Origin: an uncultured Pseudomonadales bacterium
GTDB taxonomy: Bacteria > Pseudomonadota > Gammaproteobacteria > Pseudomonadales > UBA7434
Length of the DNA stretch: 64,000 bases
NCBI GenBank assembly: GCA_905478995.1
Contig: CAJQKT010000026.1
Span: 1-64,000 of the forward strand
Direction: 5' to 3'
Every line of letters starts with the position of its first letter. Within the stretch, counting starts at the first letter, position 1. Shown in pieces: positions 53,340 to 63,551 of this stretch. A model generated the notes under the pieces. It was not told where the DNA came from, searched no databases, and worked only from the letters and a program-made list of their open reading frames with translations. Made by a program: the position numbers and the translations under genes.

Positions 53340-53801
53340 TTAACCAAGACGAATTGCAAGTAAAGAGCGAAGGAGCCAAGCCAAACAAGCTTTCACTTTA
53401 ACAAAAGGCCACATTGCTACAGGTTGTACCCATAATGTAATTGGCGCACCTAAACCGCCACCGGTTGGAACGAGTGTATAAAGATCATCACTGGTGAGGC
53501 CCTTGTAGGCGTTAGGCGTAATCACGATGGTCCCGTCGGTTACCGCTACCGAAGCAATAGCCGTCGACGCCGATGACGGAGGGATTCCGTTCACACCAAT
53601 GTCACAGTCGGTCATTGCATGCGTCAACGAGCAAACTTCTACCGCTGCTTTAAAGCCACCGCCGGCCAGGACAATTTCGGCATAGGCTGCTTTTTTGGTG
53701 TAGGTGTTATAAGCAGGCAAAGCAACTGCCGCCAAGATGCCAATAATGGCCACCACAATCATTAACTCTATTAACGTAAAACCGCGCTGCATGGGCATCA
53801 T
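53340..53801 (-). CDS. Type IV pilin (PilA paralogue 2), C-terminus apparently frameshifted
   Basis: QRG^[33 protein letters not shown]; reading -1 near 53423-53426 restores TCSNVAFC* ending at 53398. Confidence 0.88.
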   Translation of the reverse strand: MMPMQRGFTLIELMIVVAIIGILAAVALPAYNTYTKKAAYAEIVLAGGGFKAAVEVCSLTHAMTDCDIGVNGIPPSSASTAIASVAVTDGTIVITPNAYKGLTSDDLYTLVPTGGGLGAPITLWVQPVAMWPFVKVKACLAWLLRSLLAIRLG

Positions 53802-53885
53802 ATAAATCCTTTAATACCGCTTGAATTAAACAACCCCATGAATATATAGGGGGGCGCACAGTACAAGTTTAGCCATTTAAAAAAT

Positions 53886-53917
53886 AAAAAAAGGAGGAAT
53901 AAATCCCTCCTTTTTTT
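53886..53917 (-). terminator. Rho-independent terminator downstream of pilA (symmetrical, potentially bidirectional)
   Basis: Perfect 12-bp arms AAAAAAAGGAGG / CCTCCTTTTTTT, 8-nt loop, 17 nt past the pilin stop. Confidence 0.85.
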
Positions 53918-53933
53918 ATTTAGCACTTAACTA

Positions 53934-54350
53934 TTAACAATAAATACCGTCAGAGCAATCCTCGGTCCAAGCCGTAATTTGAGCACCATTACCGCCACCC
54001 GTAGGCGTCAGCTTGTATGTCACGCCCGCTTCAACACCTTTCGCTGCTTTAGATGTCACAATAATTTCACCAGGCACCACATTACCTACGGTAACAGATG
54101 CAACGAGCGCCGAATCGGCCGATGCTGGCACGCCGTTCGCACCCTCTGTGCAAACCGCGAGAGCATTAGTCAACGAACAAACCTCAACCCCTGCCTTATA
54201 AGGACCAGCAGCCAAAATTACTTCAGAAAACGCCGCTTTTTTCGTGTAATTTTGATACGCAGGCAATGCAACTGCGGCCAAAATTCCGATAATCGCAACC
54301 ACGATCATCAATTCAATAAGGGTAAAACCTGCTTGTGTTTGTTTTTTCAT
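53934..54350 (-). CDS. pilA: Type IV pilin (PilA paralogue 3, probable major pilin)
   Basis: MKKQTQAG^[34 protein letters not shown]-terminal EDCSDGIYC; divergent from pilB. Confidence 0.93.
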   Translation of the reverse strand: MKKQTQAGFTLIELMIVVAIIGILAAVALPAYQNYTKKAAFSEVILAAGPYKAGVEVCSLTNALAVCTEGANGVPASADSALVASVTVGNVVPGEIIVTSKAAKGVEAGVTYKLTPTGGGNGAQITAWTEDCSDGIYC

Positions 54351-54479
54351 TGGTCAATCTCCGGGTAAATAAATAATTTAGTAGCGGTTCTTTTAAACGG
54401 CAGCTCTACGCGAACCACAATCTCAAACAACCCACGATCTAACTATAGACACGAATATGCGCCTTTGCACAATCTTATA

Positions 54480-54495
54480 AACAATTAGCGTGCCA
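54480..54495 (-). promoter_or_regulatory. Putative sigma54 (RpoN) promoter of pilA
   Basis: Minus strand TGGCACGCTAATTGTT versus consensus TGGCACG-N4-TTGC(A/T); one mismatch, at the -12 C. Confidence 0.5.
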
Positions 54496-54603
54496 ATTCA
54501 CATGTATTTAATCAAAAGCATAAATATCAATAGCTTAGCAGTTAACATTACTATATTAACTTTGCGTTAATGCCGGTGTTTAGCTGACTAAAGCGCGCCT
54601 ATT

Positions 54604-54638
54604 TGTCAGCAGCTGACAAAAATTGTCAGTATGTGACG
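54604..54638. promoter_or_regulatory. Two 15-bp dyads TGTCA-N5-TGACA/G, candidate PilR-type enhancer sites
   Basis: TGTCAGCAGCTGACA (54604-54618) and TGTCAGTATGTGACG (54624-54638), centres 20 bp apart, ~110-160 bp upstream of the sigma54-like site. Confidence 0.5.
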
Positions 54639-55173
54639 CAATCATCATCACTAAAAAACCACAAGCAGTCGCTTTTATGGTGAGCACTGCATGGGACGCC
54701 CTACTTTGAGTAGCACCGGCCAACTACTAGCAGCTAGAATGTTAGTGCCTTCGACTATCGCTTTAAATGTGATCAGTTAGTTGCCGTCAATTAACCTCCA
54801 AAAACCGCAAGCTGAGATCATGACGGTTAATGCATGCTTAACACCCTACAAACCATCAAATAATCAGTGTGTTACACCTATTGATTGCTATACTTTTCTA
54901 GGTTGCTTGTAGGGTGAGCCAACCCGAGTGATTTACAGTAGGTAGAGCGCTCAAAATCCCCAAGCCGCAAAAATATTATTAAGCGCTCGTTTTTTTAATT
55001 ACTCAGTGCGTTATCCGGCAGCGATTAGAGATAGCCACTAAGCAGATGGAATAAACTAGTGCGTGAGTAACCGATAGTCGCTTCCAGCTTATCGTTCGCT
55101 CCTAGTGAATAGTTCGGTGTAAGCTCAAAGCAGAAGATACAGCCCATATCCATAGGGGAACAGGTTAACGGTT

Positions 55174-56898
55174 ATGAATGCTAATGTAGTAATGCCCTTA
55201 TCCGGCGTAGCTAGGCGATTAATTGCCGACCAGATTATTGACGAAGGCCAGGCGCAAGAAGCCCTGCAGGGCGCTTCACAGCAGAACCTCACACTGGTTT
55301 CTTACCTTGTGCAAAATGGTGTGGCTGACGGTACCAAAATAGCCAACGCCATTGCCGATGAGTTTGGCACGCCCCTACTCGATGTGCGGGCGCTGCGTCA
55401 AGAAGCGATACCCAGCGAACTGGTCGACGCCAAACTTATTCATCGCCATCATACGCTGCCGCTGTTCAAGCGCGGCAACCGATTGTTTATAGGTGTTTCT
55501 GACCCCACCAACTTACGCGCTCAGGATGAAATCAAGTTTCATACAGGGCTCAGCACCGAAACAATTTTAGTAGAAGAAGGTGCTCTAGCCGAAGCGATTG
55601 CCAAATACCTCGATGATGAAGAAGTGGCATTTGGGCAAAAACTGGCAAGCTTAGATGACGCCGGACTTGAAGATCTTGACATACAAGCCGTCGATGAAGA
55701 TGGCGAAGCACCAGAGACCGCTGATACCGATATTGATGAAACGCCCATCGTGCGCTTTGTTAACAAAATATTGGTTGATGCTATTCAAGGCGGAGCTTCG
55801 GATATTCACTTTGAGCCCTACGAAAAAACGTACCGGGTTCGGTTTCGTACCGATGGCATTTTAAAGGAAGTGACTAAGCCGCCCAATAATCTTGCGCCCC
55901 GACTGGCCGCACGTTTGAAGGTTATGTCTAAAATGGATATTTCCGAACGTCGCGTACCGCAAGACGGCCGCATTAAGATGAAACTGTCTAAAACTCGCTC
56001 TATCGATTTCAGGGTCAATACCCTGCCCACTTTGTACGGTGAAAAAATTGTATTGCGGATACTCGACCCGTCTAGTGCTCAGATGGGCATCGATGCACTG
56101 GGCTACGAAGAGGATCAGAAAAAGCTATTTCTTGAAGCTTTGCACCAACCCCAAGGCATGATTTTAGTCACTGGCCCCACTGGCAGCGGTAAAACCGTTT
56201 CTCTTTACACAGGGCTTAACATTCTCAACAGCACCGAGCGCAATATTTCTAGCGCAGAGGACCCCGTAGAAATTAACGTTGATGGTATCAATCAGGTCCA
56301 TGTTAATCCTCGAGTAGGCCTCACGTTTGCCACGGCACTGCGTTCGTTTTTGCGCCAAGATCCCGACGTTATTATGGTGGGCGAAATACGTGACCTTGAA
56401 ACAGCAGAAATTTCCGTTAAAGCCGCGCAAACCGGTCACATGGTCATGTCGACGCTACACACCAACAGTGCCCCCGAAACTATTAATCGGCTGCTGAATA
56501 TGGGCGTGCCGGCGTTTAACGTTGCCACATCGGTATCGCTGGTTATTGCTCAACGTCTGGCCAGACGCTTGTGCGAAAACTGTGCAGAGCCTGCAAATTT
56601 ACCGATTGAAACATTATTAGCCGAAGGCTTTCGCCAAGAAGATCTTGAAATTGCACAAATTATGCGCCCTGTGGGTTGTGACAAGTGCAACAACGGTTAC
56701 AAAGGACGTATCGGAATTTATGAAGTTGTTCGCATAACCCCAGACCTACAACGTATTATCATGGAAGGCGGTAACTCACTCGTATTGGCAGAAGCGGCCA
56801 AAGAAGCTGGCTTCAATACCCTTAGGGATTCCGGACTCATTAAGGCTGCCAAAGGCTTAACGAGCCTAGAAGAAGTGAACCGGGTGACCAAAGATTGA
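55174..56898 (+). CDS. pilB: Type IV-A pilus assembly ATPase PilB
   Basis: GPTGSGKTVSLYTGLNILN; DIHFEPYEKTYRVRFRTDG; CENCAEP...CDKCNNGYKGRIGIYEV. Confidence 0.96.
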   Translation: MNANVVMPLSGVARRLIADQIIDEGQAQEALQGASQQNLTLVSYLVQNGVADGTKIANAIADEFGTPLLDVRALRQEAIPSELVDAKLIHRHHTLPLFKRGNRLFIGVSDPTNLRAQDEIKFHTGLSTETILVEEGALAEAIAKYLDDEEVAFGQKLASLDDAGLEDLDIQAVDEDGEAPETADTDIDETPIVRFVNKILVDAIQGGASDIHFEPYEKTYRVRFRTDGILKEVTKPPNNLAPRLAARLKVMSKMDISERRVPQDGRIKMKLSKTRSIDFRVNTLPTLYGEKIVLRILDPSSAQMGIDALGYEEDQKKLFLEALHQPQGMILVTGPTGSGKTVSLYTGLNILNSTERNISSAEDPVEINVDGINQVHVNPRVGLTFATALRSFLRQDPDVIMVGEIRDLETAEISVKAAQTGHMVMSTLHTNSAPETINRLLNMGVPAFNVATSVSLVIAQRLARRLCENCAEPANLPIETLLAEGFRQEDLEIAQIMRPVGCDKCNNGYKGRIGIYEVVRITPDLQRIIMEGGNSLVLAEAAKEAGFNTLRDSGLIKAAKGLTSLEEVNRVTKD

Positions 56899-57021
56899 AT
56901 ATCGAATAAATAGCAACAGAAAATCCATAGCGGCTTTAAAAAGACCAGCTTAGTGAGATTTAAAGAATATTTAGCCGTACACCAGCCAGCCTTTTGATGC
57001 GCTGAAAATTGAGAGAACAGC

Positions 57022-58242
57022 ATGGCAACGCAAACAGCAAAATTGCAAACCTACATCTGGGAAGGAAAAGATCGCTCTGGCAAAACGGCCCGAGGCGAGC
57101 TGATGGTAGCCAACCAGTTAACAGCCAAAGCGCAGTTACGCAAACAAGGCATTGTGGTAAAAACGGTTAAACGAAAACCCAAACCGCTTTTTGGCGAGCG
57201 TTCTAAAGCCATCAAGCCTATGGACATTGCCATGTTTACTAGGCAGTTGGCCACCATGATGAAAGCCGGCGTGCCGCTTGTGCAAGCCTTCGACATTGTT
57301 GCCGAAGGCCTTGAAAATGCCAGCATGAAAAAACTCGTAGTAGAGCTCAAAGCCGACGTTGCTTCAGGCACAGGTCTGGCCAATTCTTTGCACAAACATC
57401 CGCGCTACTTTGACGACCTATTTTGCAATCTAGTGAATGCTGGCGAACAATCAGGCTCACTTGAAACCATGCTCGACCGGGTAGCGACCTACAAAGAAAA
57501 AACTGAAATACTTAAAGGGAAAATCAAAAAAGCGTTGACCTATCCTGTTGCAGTCGTAGTGGTTGCGCTGGTGGTGACGGCTTTGCTTTTGATAAAAGTG
57601 GTGCCCACATTTGCCGAAACCTTTAGTAGCTTTGGCGCCGACCTACCGGTATTTACGCAGTTAGTTGTTGGCTTATCCGAGTGGGCGCAGGCTAACTGGC
57701 TGCTAGGTTTAATTATTATCATTGTGGGCGTATTAGGTTTTCGGGAGGCTAAATTTCGCTCCAAAAAATTTGCCGACTGGGTTGATGCCTCTTTGTTAAA
57801 GGTGCCTGTGATTGGCGACATTATTGATAAATCGGTCGTCGCACGTTTTGGCCGCACGCTTTCAACGACATTTTCAGCTGGCGTCCCGCTAGTCGATTCG
57901 CTTGAATCCGTTGCGGGCGCTGCTGGCAATGCTGTTTACTACCGAGCCATATTTAAGGTGCGCGATGAAGTGACCTCGGGCACGCAGCTAAACCAAGCGG
58001 TAAAAAATGCCAAGGTCTTCCCCACTATGCTGGTGCAAATGATTGCCATTGGTGAAGAGTCCGGCGCACTAGATGAAATGCTAGAAAAGGTTGCCGTGCA
58101 CTATGAAACTGAAGTTGATAATGCCATTGACAACCTCACCGCATTGCTCGAACCATTAATCATGTCGGTGTTGGGCGTACTGGTTGGCGGCCTCATGATC
58201 GCAATGTACCTGCCTATTTTCCAACTAGGTGCAGTTGTTTAA
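57022..58242 (+). CDS. pilC: Type II secretion F family protein PilC
   Basis: YIWEGKDRSGKTARGEL; FTRQLATMMKAGVPLVQAFDIV; NLVNAGEQSGSLETMLDRVA duplicated in C-terminal half. Confidence 0.96.
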   Translation: MATQTAKLQTYIWEGKDRSGKTARGELMVANQLTAKAQLRKQGIVVKTVKRKPKPLFGERSKAIKPMDIAMFTRQLATMMKAGVPLVQAFDIVAEGLENASMKKLVVELKADVASGTGLANSLHKHPRYFDDLFCNLVNAGEQSGSLETMLDRVATYKEKTEILKGKIKKALTYPVAVVVVALVVTALLLIKVVPTFAETFSSFGADLPVFTQLVVGLSEWAQANWLLGLIIIIVGVLGFREAKFRSKKFADWVDASLLKVPVIGDIIDKSVVARFGRTLSTTFSAGVPLVDSLESVAGAAGNAVYYRAIFKVRDEVTSGTQLNQAVKNAKVFPTMLVQMIAIGEESGALDEMLEKVAVHYETEVDNAIDNLTALLEPLIMSVLGVLVGGLMIAMYLPIFQLGAVV

Positions 58243-58262
58243 GCCCTCAACCTTACTCAGTA

Positions 58263-58288
58263 AGGGCGCTTGCAGGCGCCCTTTTTTT
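58263..58288 (+). terminator. Rho-independent terminator between pilC and pilD
   Basis: AGGGCGC-TTGCAG-GCGCCCT followed by TTTTTT. Confidence 0.85.
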
Positions 58289-58348
58289 ATCACGGCATTT
58301 GACTTTACTCTCTTGCCTATTAGCATCCATTAAATACTCAAAAATATT

Positions 58349-59251
58349 ATGCAAGCAATCCAGTTAATTCTTGAAAACCCAGTAGCCTTTGTTAGCGTTG
58401 CCGCCATTGTTAGCCTGATGGTTGGTAGCTTTTTAAATGTCGTTATTTATCGGCTACCCATCATGTTAGAAAATGCTTGGCGAGCCGAGCTAGATGAATA
58501 CAACAAGCCCGCAGAAGCTACTGCAGCCCACGACACCAACGCCAAGGAGTCGTCGCAGCCATTTAACCTTTCTACACCACGATCGCGCTGCCCCTCTTGT
58601 AGCCACCCTATTAGTGCCATTGAAAATATTCCGGTGTTTTCTTATTTGGCTTTACGCGGTAAGTGTCGCTCTTGCCAAACACCGATTTCATGGCGCTACC
58701 CGGCCATTGAAGCACTCACTGCGATGCTATGTGGATTCATTGCGTGGCAAATGTTCGCAACACCCGCTGCAGCACTGGCGGCTATCGTCCTCACCTGGGC
58801 TCTTGTTGCTCTAACATGGATAGATTACGATACGTATCTGCTGCCCGACAACATCACTCTGCCGCTCATTTGGGCAGGACTTATTGCTAATTATTATGGT
58901 CTGTTTACCACCCTACAAAGCGCCGTTTGGGGGGCTATTTTCGGCTATCTTGTTTTATGGTCGGTGTTTTGGTTATTTAAAATCATCACCGGTAAAGAGG
59001 GTATGGGTTATGGCGACTTTAAACTATTGGCCGCCCTAGGCGCTTGGCTAGGCTGGGAGCTGCTGCCCATTGTCGTACTTCTCTCTTCGTTAGTGGGCGC
59101 AGCCATTGGCATTGCGATGATCGTATTTGCCAGCCATGAAAAGAGCAAACCTATTCCATTCGGGCCCTACCTAGCTATTGCAGGCTGGATCGCATTGGTG
59201 TGGGGCGAGCAAATCAATCACGCGTATTTTCGCTACATGGGACTTATTTAG
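58349..59251 (+). CDS. pilD: Prepilin peptidase / N-methyltransferase PilD
   Basis: VGSFLNVVIYRLPIML; CPSC/CRSC zinc motif; GMGYGDFKLLAALGAWLGW catalytic Asp. Confidence 0.96.
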   Translation: MQAIQLILENPVAFVSVAAIVSLMVGSFLNVVIYRLPIMLENAWRAELDEYNKPAEATAAHDTNAKESSQPFNLSTPRSRCPSCSHPISAIENIPVFSYLALRGKCRSCQTPISWRYPAIEALTAMLCGFIAWQMFATPAAALAAIVLTWALVALTWIDYDTYLLPDNITLPLIWAGLIANYYGLFTTLQSAVWGAIFGYLVLWSVFWLFKIITGKEGMGYGDFKLLAALGAWLGWELLPIVVLLSSLVGAAIGIAMIVFASHEKSKPIPFGPYLAIAGWIALVWGEQINHAYFRYMGLI

Positions 59252-59345
59252 TGGCGGCTAACATAGCAAATACGTTAGCCAATGGCTGAGTGAACGCTGG
59301 CTCAATAAACCGCGCATTGTCAACCAAACACCCTACACACGATTG

Positions 59346-60128
59346 CTACGACTGCTCCTTGCGCGATTTTGCAATAACCTCATAAGCTGCTTGAATTTCT
59401 TGCGTCTTTTCGGTGGCCATCTCTAACATATCTTTGGGCACACCTTTGGCAATCATCTTATCAGGATGATACTGACTCATGAGCTTACGATAAGCGCGCT
59501 TAAGTTCTTTGTCTCCGACTTGCTCGGTGACACCTAATGCACGGTAAGCTTCAGACAACACTGCCGCCGAGGACGCACCTTGCTGTGCACCCGCAAAGCT
59601 ATGCTGCGCTTTGAGCATAGCCAGCAACTGTTCAAAGTGGCGCGCATCAATACGCAACCCATTGGCAACCTGACGTAAAAATTGCTCTTCATCGGCATGC
59701 AACTCGTCATCGGCCATTGCCATTTCGACCAAAAAAACCACTAAATTGCGCTTTAAATCCGGCCGGAAGCGGCTGGCTAAAGCAAATTCTTGCAAGGTTT
59801 CTTGTAGTGGAAAGTCAGTTTGTGTACCTCGCTTAAAACTGGCGATAGCCTGATCTCGCCGGTCACCACTCAGACCAAGCCGCGCCATTAGTGCCTCGGC
59901 GTGCGCAATTTCATCTTCGCTTACACGGCCGTCGGCTTTGGCCAGTACGCCGAGTAAGGCAAATACCGTATCAAAAAATCGATCAGCATTTTCCGCCTGC
60001 GAAGAAAACCCGCCCGACAAATTTTTAGTGAGCCCTTGGGAGAACAAGCGGGCAATAAAAAACCCAGCAACACCCCACCAAAAACCTCCAACCAAATACC
60101 CTACTAGTGCGCCAACGAATCCAGCCAT
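59346..60128 (-). CDS. djlA: DjlA-like co-chaperone (TerB-like + J domain)
   Basis: LGVLAKADGRVSEDEIAHAEALM; J domain YRALGVTEQVGDKELKRAYRKLMSQYHPDKM (HPD). Confidence 0.9.
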   Translation of the reverse strand: MAGFVGALVGYLVGGFWWGVAGFFIARLFSQGLTKNLSGGFSSQAENADRFFDTVFALLGVLAKADGRVSEDEIAHAEALMARLGLSGDRRDQAIASFKRGTQTDFPLQETLQEFALASRFRPDLKRNLVVFLVEMAMADDELHADEEQFLRQVANGLRIDARHFEQLLAMLKAQHSFAGAQQGASSAAVLSEAYRALGVTEQVGDKELKRAYRKLMSQYHPDKMIAKGVPKDMLEMATEKTQEIQAAYEVIAKSRKEQS

Positions 60129-60203
60129 TTAGACAACATTACTCCTACACAAATCAAATTTAAAATCATCAATACTATTTTTTTGTAATCGTAAGACCAT
60201 TAA

Positions 60204-60950
60204 TCAGTTAGTCAGGCAAAGCAGGTCGTTGAGCTCATGCAAATTTCTCACGGTGTAGTCAGGTGCTCGAATTTCGGCGTCTTCAATGCTGTAGTTGTCT
60301 AGGTGATCATCAGTTGGTGCAAATAAAACCCCCGTTAAACCACAGTTAATAGCGCCGGTAACGTCATTCAACGGATGATCGCCCACGTGCCAAGCTTGAG
60401 CAGCTGAAGCATTGAGCTGACGAAGCGCATACTCAAAGACACGCATGTGAGGCTTGTGCGCGCCCGTCTCCTCACTAACTATTACTTTATCAACCAACTC
60501 ACCCAAACCATGCAGCCCAATCTTTTCATGCTGCATAGCTTCTATGCCGTTAGTAATAATGCCAATAGTCATGCCAGATGAGCGCAAATTCGTCAATAAT
60601 TGCACTGCACCTGGCTTCAGCTTTGTGCCCTGACTGGCTTGATAAGAAAAACGACGACCCATAGCTACCGCTTGCGACTCATCCAACTCACTTTTGACCA
60701 GCGCATGCCGAAAAATTTCAGTCAATGCATCCTTACCTTCTTGCCGGCAAGCGAACATGTTTTTCCATAAATACCCGGCGCTGCCCCTCATAGCGCTAGC
60801 GACTGAGGGCTGCATGCTTCCATCGACCACCGTTTGAGGGAAATACGTTTTAAAGACGTCGGCAATCAGATAACTAACATCACTAGTGTTGTCGATCAGT
60901 GTTTCGTCTAAATCAAAAAAAATAGTTGAAGGGCGAAGAAGCTCAGGCAT
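60204..60950 (-). CDS. HAD family hydrolase
   Basis: IFFDLDETLIDN; IGIITNGIEAMQ; HVGDHPLNDVTGAINCGLTGV. Confidence 0.92.
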   Translation of the reverse strand: MPELLRPSTIFFDLDETLIDNTSDVSYLIADVFKTYFPQTVVDGSMQPSVASAMRGSAGYLWKNMFACRQEGKDALTEIFRHALVKSELDESQAVAMGRRFSYQASQGTKLKPGAVQLLTNLRSSGMTIGIITNGIEAMQHEKIGLHGLGELVDKVIVSEETGAHKPHMRVFEYALRQLNASAAQAWHVGDHPLNDVTGAINCGLTGVLFAPTDDHLDNYSIEDAEIRAPDYTVRNLHELNDLLCLTN

Positions 60951-61314
60951 AAGACAGTTTTAAAACGCTCGGTGGGTAATACACGCAGTCAATTTTGCGC
61001 GTGCAGCCAAAAATATTTAGGCAGCATTGTATCAACAAGTGGCGCCCAAGAGCAGCCGACACTGCCACATTGTTGAAGATGGCCAAGATGCGTAACCGTC
61101 GGAAATCAACCTTAATGGAACCACGCCTTTAAGTACTTAGATCAGCATTCGCCATTGAGTTTTCTTTCATAATATGTCATATTTTAAGTCAATACTTTTC
61201 AGCAAGGGGATAATCCAGCAAAATCTCCCCTTTCAACGGCATCCTCCCTCTATAATACCGGCCAGCCATTAACCCAACTCAGTCGAATTCACCGCGCGAC
61301 GACAATTTATCGTT

Positions 61315-62829
61315 ATGAATGCACAAGAACCTATCGCAAACCTCAGCGGCGAACTAAGCCGAGATTTTACCGACGCACTCACCACCAATATTGATTCTTA
61401 TAGCCGCCAAAGTGCCCTTAAACATCCCACTGCGCCAATTAAGCCTTTGCGCATTGCGTTACTCGGTTACCGCAGCCATCCGCATGTAGGTGGTCAGGGG
61501 ATTTATATTAATTACCTGAGCAAGGCGTTGGTTGACATTGGCCATAGCGTCGATGTGATTTCTGGCCCCCCGTACCCAGAATTAGACCCTCGCGTTGGGC
61601 TAATTAAACTCCCGAGCCTTGATTTATTTGCCGCCAAAAGCCACGTAACGGCATTGCGGTGGCGACACCTAAAGTCATTTAGCGACACGTACGAATGGTT
61701 TAGTATGCTTACCGGTGGTTTCGCCGAGCCCTACACTTTTGCGCGCCGCGCGGCCAAATATCTGCATGAGCAGGGTCATAACTATGACCTAGTGCACGAC
61801 AACCAATGCTTAGCCTACGGACTGCTCACCATTGAAAAAACCGGTCTGCCGGTGGTAGCCACCGTACATCACCCAATTACACGCGATTTTCAATTAGCAC
61901 TCGCTGCGGCTAGCTGGAAGCATAAATTACTCGTCAGACGCTGGCACTCGTTTTTACATATGCAGGGTAAAGTCGTTAGAAAACTCAAGCACGTGGTGAC
62001 CGTTTCTGAACAATCGCAAAAAGATATTGTTAGTGCATTTAAGCGCCCTGCCAGCCGCACACCGATTATGTATAACGGTATCGATACCGAAACTTTTGCG
62101 CCTATGCAAAGCGTTACGCGTGAGCCTTACTTGCTTATCACCACATCGTCGGCCGACCAACCCCTCAAAGGCCTACGCTTTTTGCTCAAAGCCATGGCAC
62201 TGTTAAAATCGTCCTACCCTGATTTAAAGTTGCAAGTGATTGGCAAGCTAAAAAAGGATGGCGACACTGAAAAGTTACTGCGGCGTTTACACTTGAGTGA
62301 TTCGGTTGAATTTATTTCTGGCATTAGCACAAAGGCATTGGTGCGCGAGTATAATCGCGCCAGCATTGCCGTAAGCCCGTCACTCTATGAAGGCTTTGGC
62401 TTGCCTGCCGGTGAGGCTATGTCCTGTGAAACCGCCGTCGTTACTAGTGATGGCGGCGCACTGCCTGAGGTTGTAGGTGATGCAGGCCGCGTTGTAGCCG
62501 CAGGTGATAGCCGTGCACTTGCCGGCGCTATTGATGAATTACTGCAAGACCCTGCCCTGCGCGAGCGACTTGGCCAAGCGGCTAGAGCGCGCATAGAGGA
62601 GCACTTTAGCTGGCAAGTAAAAGCTCAGCGTTTAAGTGCGTATTATCATCAGGAAGTGCTTGGGCACAGTGCCGAAACCAACGATTCAGTAGGCACCCCA
62701 GCAGTTGTGGCTCACGCTATTGTCTCAGAGGAAGTTATTCAAAAATCAATAACCTCAGAGTTACCACTCGCTGAGGCACTGCCTCATAAAAACAAACTGC
62801 CAGAAGACTCTTCTGCTGCCATATGCTAA
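61315..62829 (+). CDS. Glycosyltransferase family 4
   Basis: LLGYRSHPHVGGQGIYINYLSKAL; SPSLYEGFGLPAGEAMSCETAVVTSDGGALPEVVGDAG; C-terminal extension after the GT fold. Confidence 0.93.
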   Translation: MNAQEPIANLSGELSRDFTDALTTNIDSYSRQSALKHPTAPIKPLRIALLGYRSHPHVGGQGIYINYLSKALVDIGHSVDVISGPPYPELDPRVGLIKLPSLDLFAAKSHVTALRWRHLKSFSDTYEWFSMLTGGFAEPYTFARRAAKYLHEQGHNYDLVHDNQCLAYGLLTIEKTGLPVVATVHHPITRDFQLALAAASWKHKLLVRRWHSFLHMQGKVVRKLKHVVTVSEQSQKDIVSAFKRPASRTPIMYNGIDTETFAPMQSVTREPYLLITTSSADQPLKGLRFLLKAMALLKSSYPDLKLQVIGKLKKDGDTEKLLRRLHLSDSVEFISGISTKALVREYNRASIAVSPSLYEGFGLPAGEAMSCETAVVTSDGGALPEVVGDAGRVVAAGDSRALAGAIDELLQDPALRERLGQAARARIEEHFSWQVKAQRLSAYYHQEVLGHSAETNDSVGTPAVVAHAIVSEEVIQKSITSELPLAEALPHKNKLPEDSSAAIC

Positions 62830-63551
62830 CTATCGACTTTAAACGCTTAAACATCAAAGCCGGTGATCGCTTGCTAGATCTTGGCTGTGGCGAAGGTCGG
62901 CATTGTATTAACGCCGCTATTGCGCACACCGACATACAGGTGGTTGGTGTGGACCTCAGCCATAAGAATCTCACTGTCGCGCGCTCACGGCTAAACGATT
63001 TCGATACCGAATTTGGCAGCACAGCGAGACAAAACCCAATGACGCTATGTCTTGCCAACGGCCTGCAGCTGCCCTTTAACGATAACAGCTTTGACCACAT
63101 TATTTGTTCTGAGGTGCTTGAACATGTGCCCGACTATCACGCCATGCTGGGCGAAATTGATCGTCTACTAAAACCTAGCGGCGTACTCGCCATTAGCGTT
63201 CCGCGCGCATGGCCCGAAAAAATTTGTTGGTGGTTAAGCGCTGCCTACCACCAAGTGGAAGGCGGTCACATTCGCATTTTTAAGGCCGCTGCACTGCATA
63301 ATGATGTTCGCCACTTTGGTTTTAAGCGCTATGCCCGCCATTGGGCTCACGCTCTTCACGTGCCATTTTGGTGGTTAAAGTGCTTGTTTTGGCAAAAGCG
63401 CGATAGCCACCCTTTAGTTCAAACCTACCATAAGTTTTTAGTGTGGGATCTCATGAAAAAACCCTGGTTGACTCAAACACTTGACGCCCTGCTCAACCCT
63501 GTGATGGGTAAAAGTATCGTCATGTACTTTAAACGAGACACCTCATCATGA
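62823..63551 (+). CDS. Class I SAM-dependent methyltransferase
   Basis: LLDLGCGEGRHCINAAI; FDHIICSEVLEHVPDYHAMLGEIDRLLKPSGVLAISVP; 7-nt overlap with the GT gene. Confidence 0.92.
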   Translation: MLTIDFKRLNIKAGDRLLDLGCGEGRHCINAAIAHTDIQVVGVDLSHKNLTVARSRLNDFDTEFGSTARQNPMTLCLANGLQLPFNDNSFDHIICSEVLEHVPDYHAMLGEIDRLLKPSGVLAISVPRAWPEKICWWLSAAYHQVEGGHIRIFKAAALHNDVRHFGFKRYARHWAHALHVPFWWLKCLFWQKRDSHPLVQTYHKFLVWDLMKKPWLTQTLDALLNPVMGKSIVMYFKRDTSS

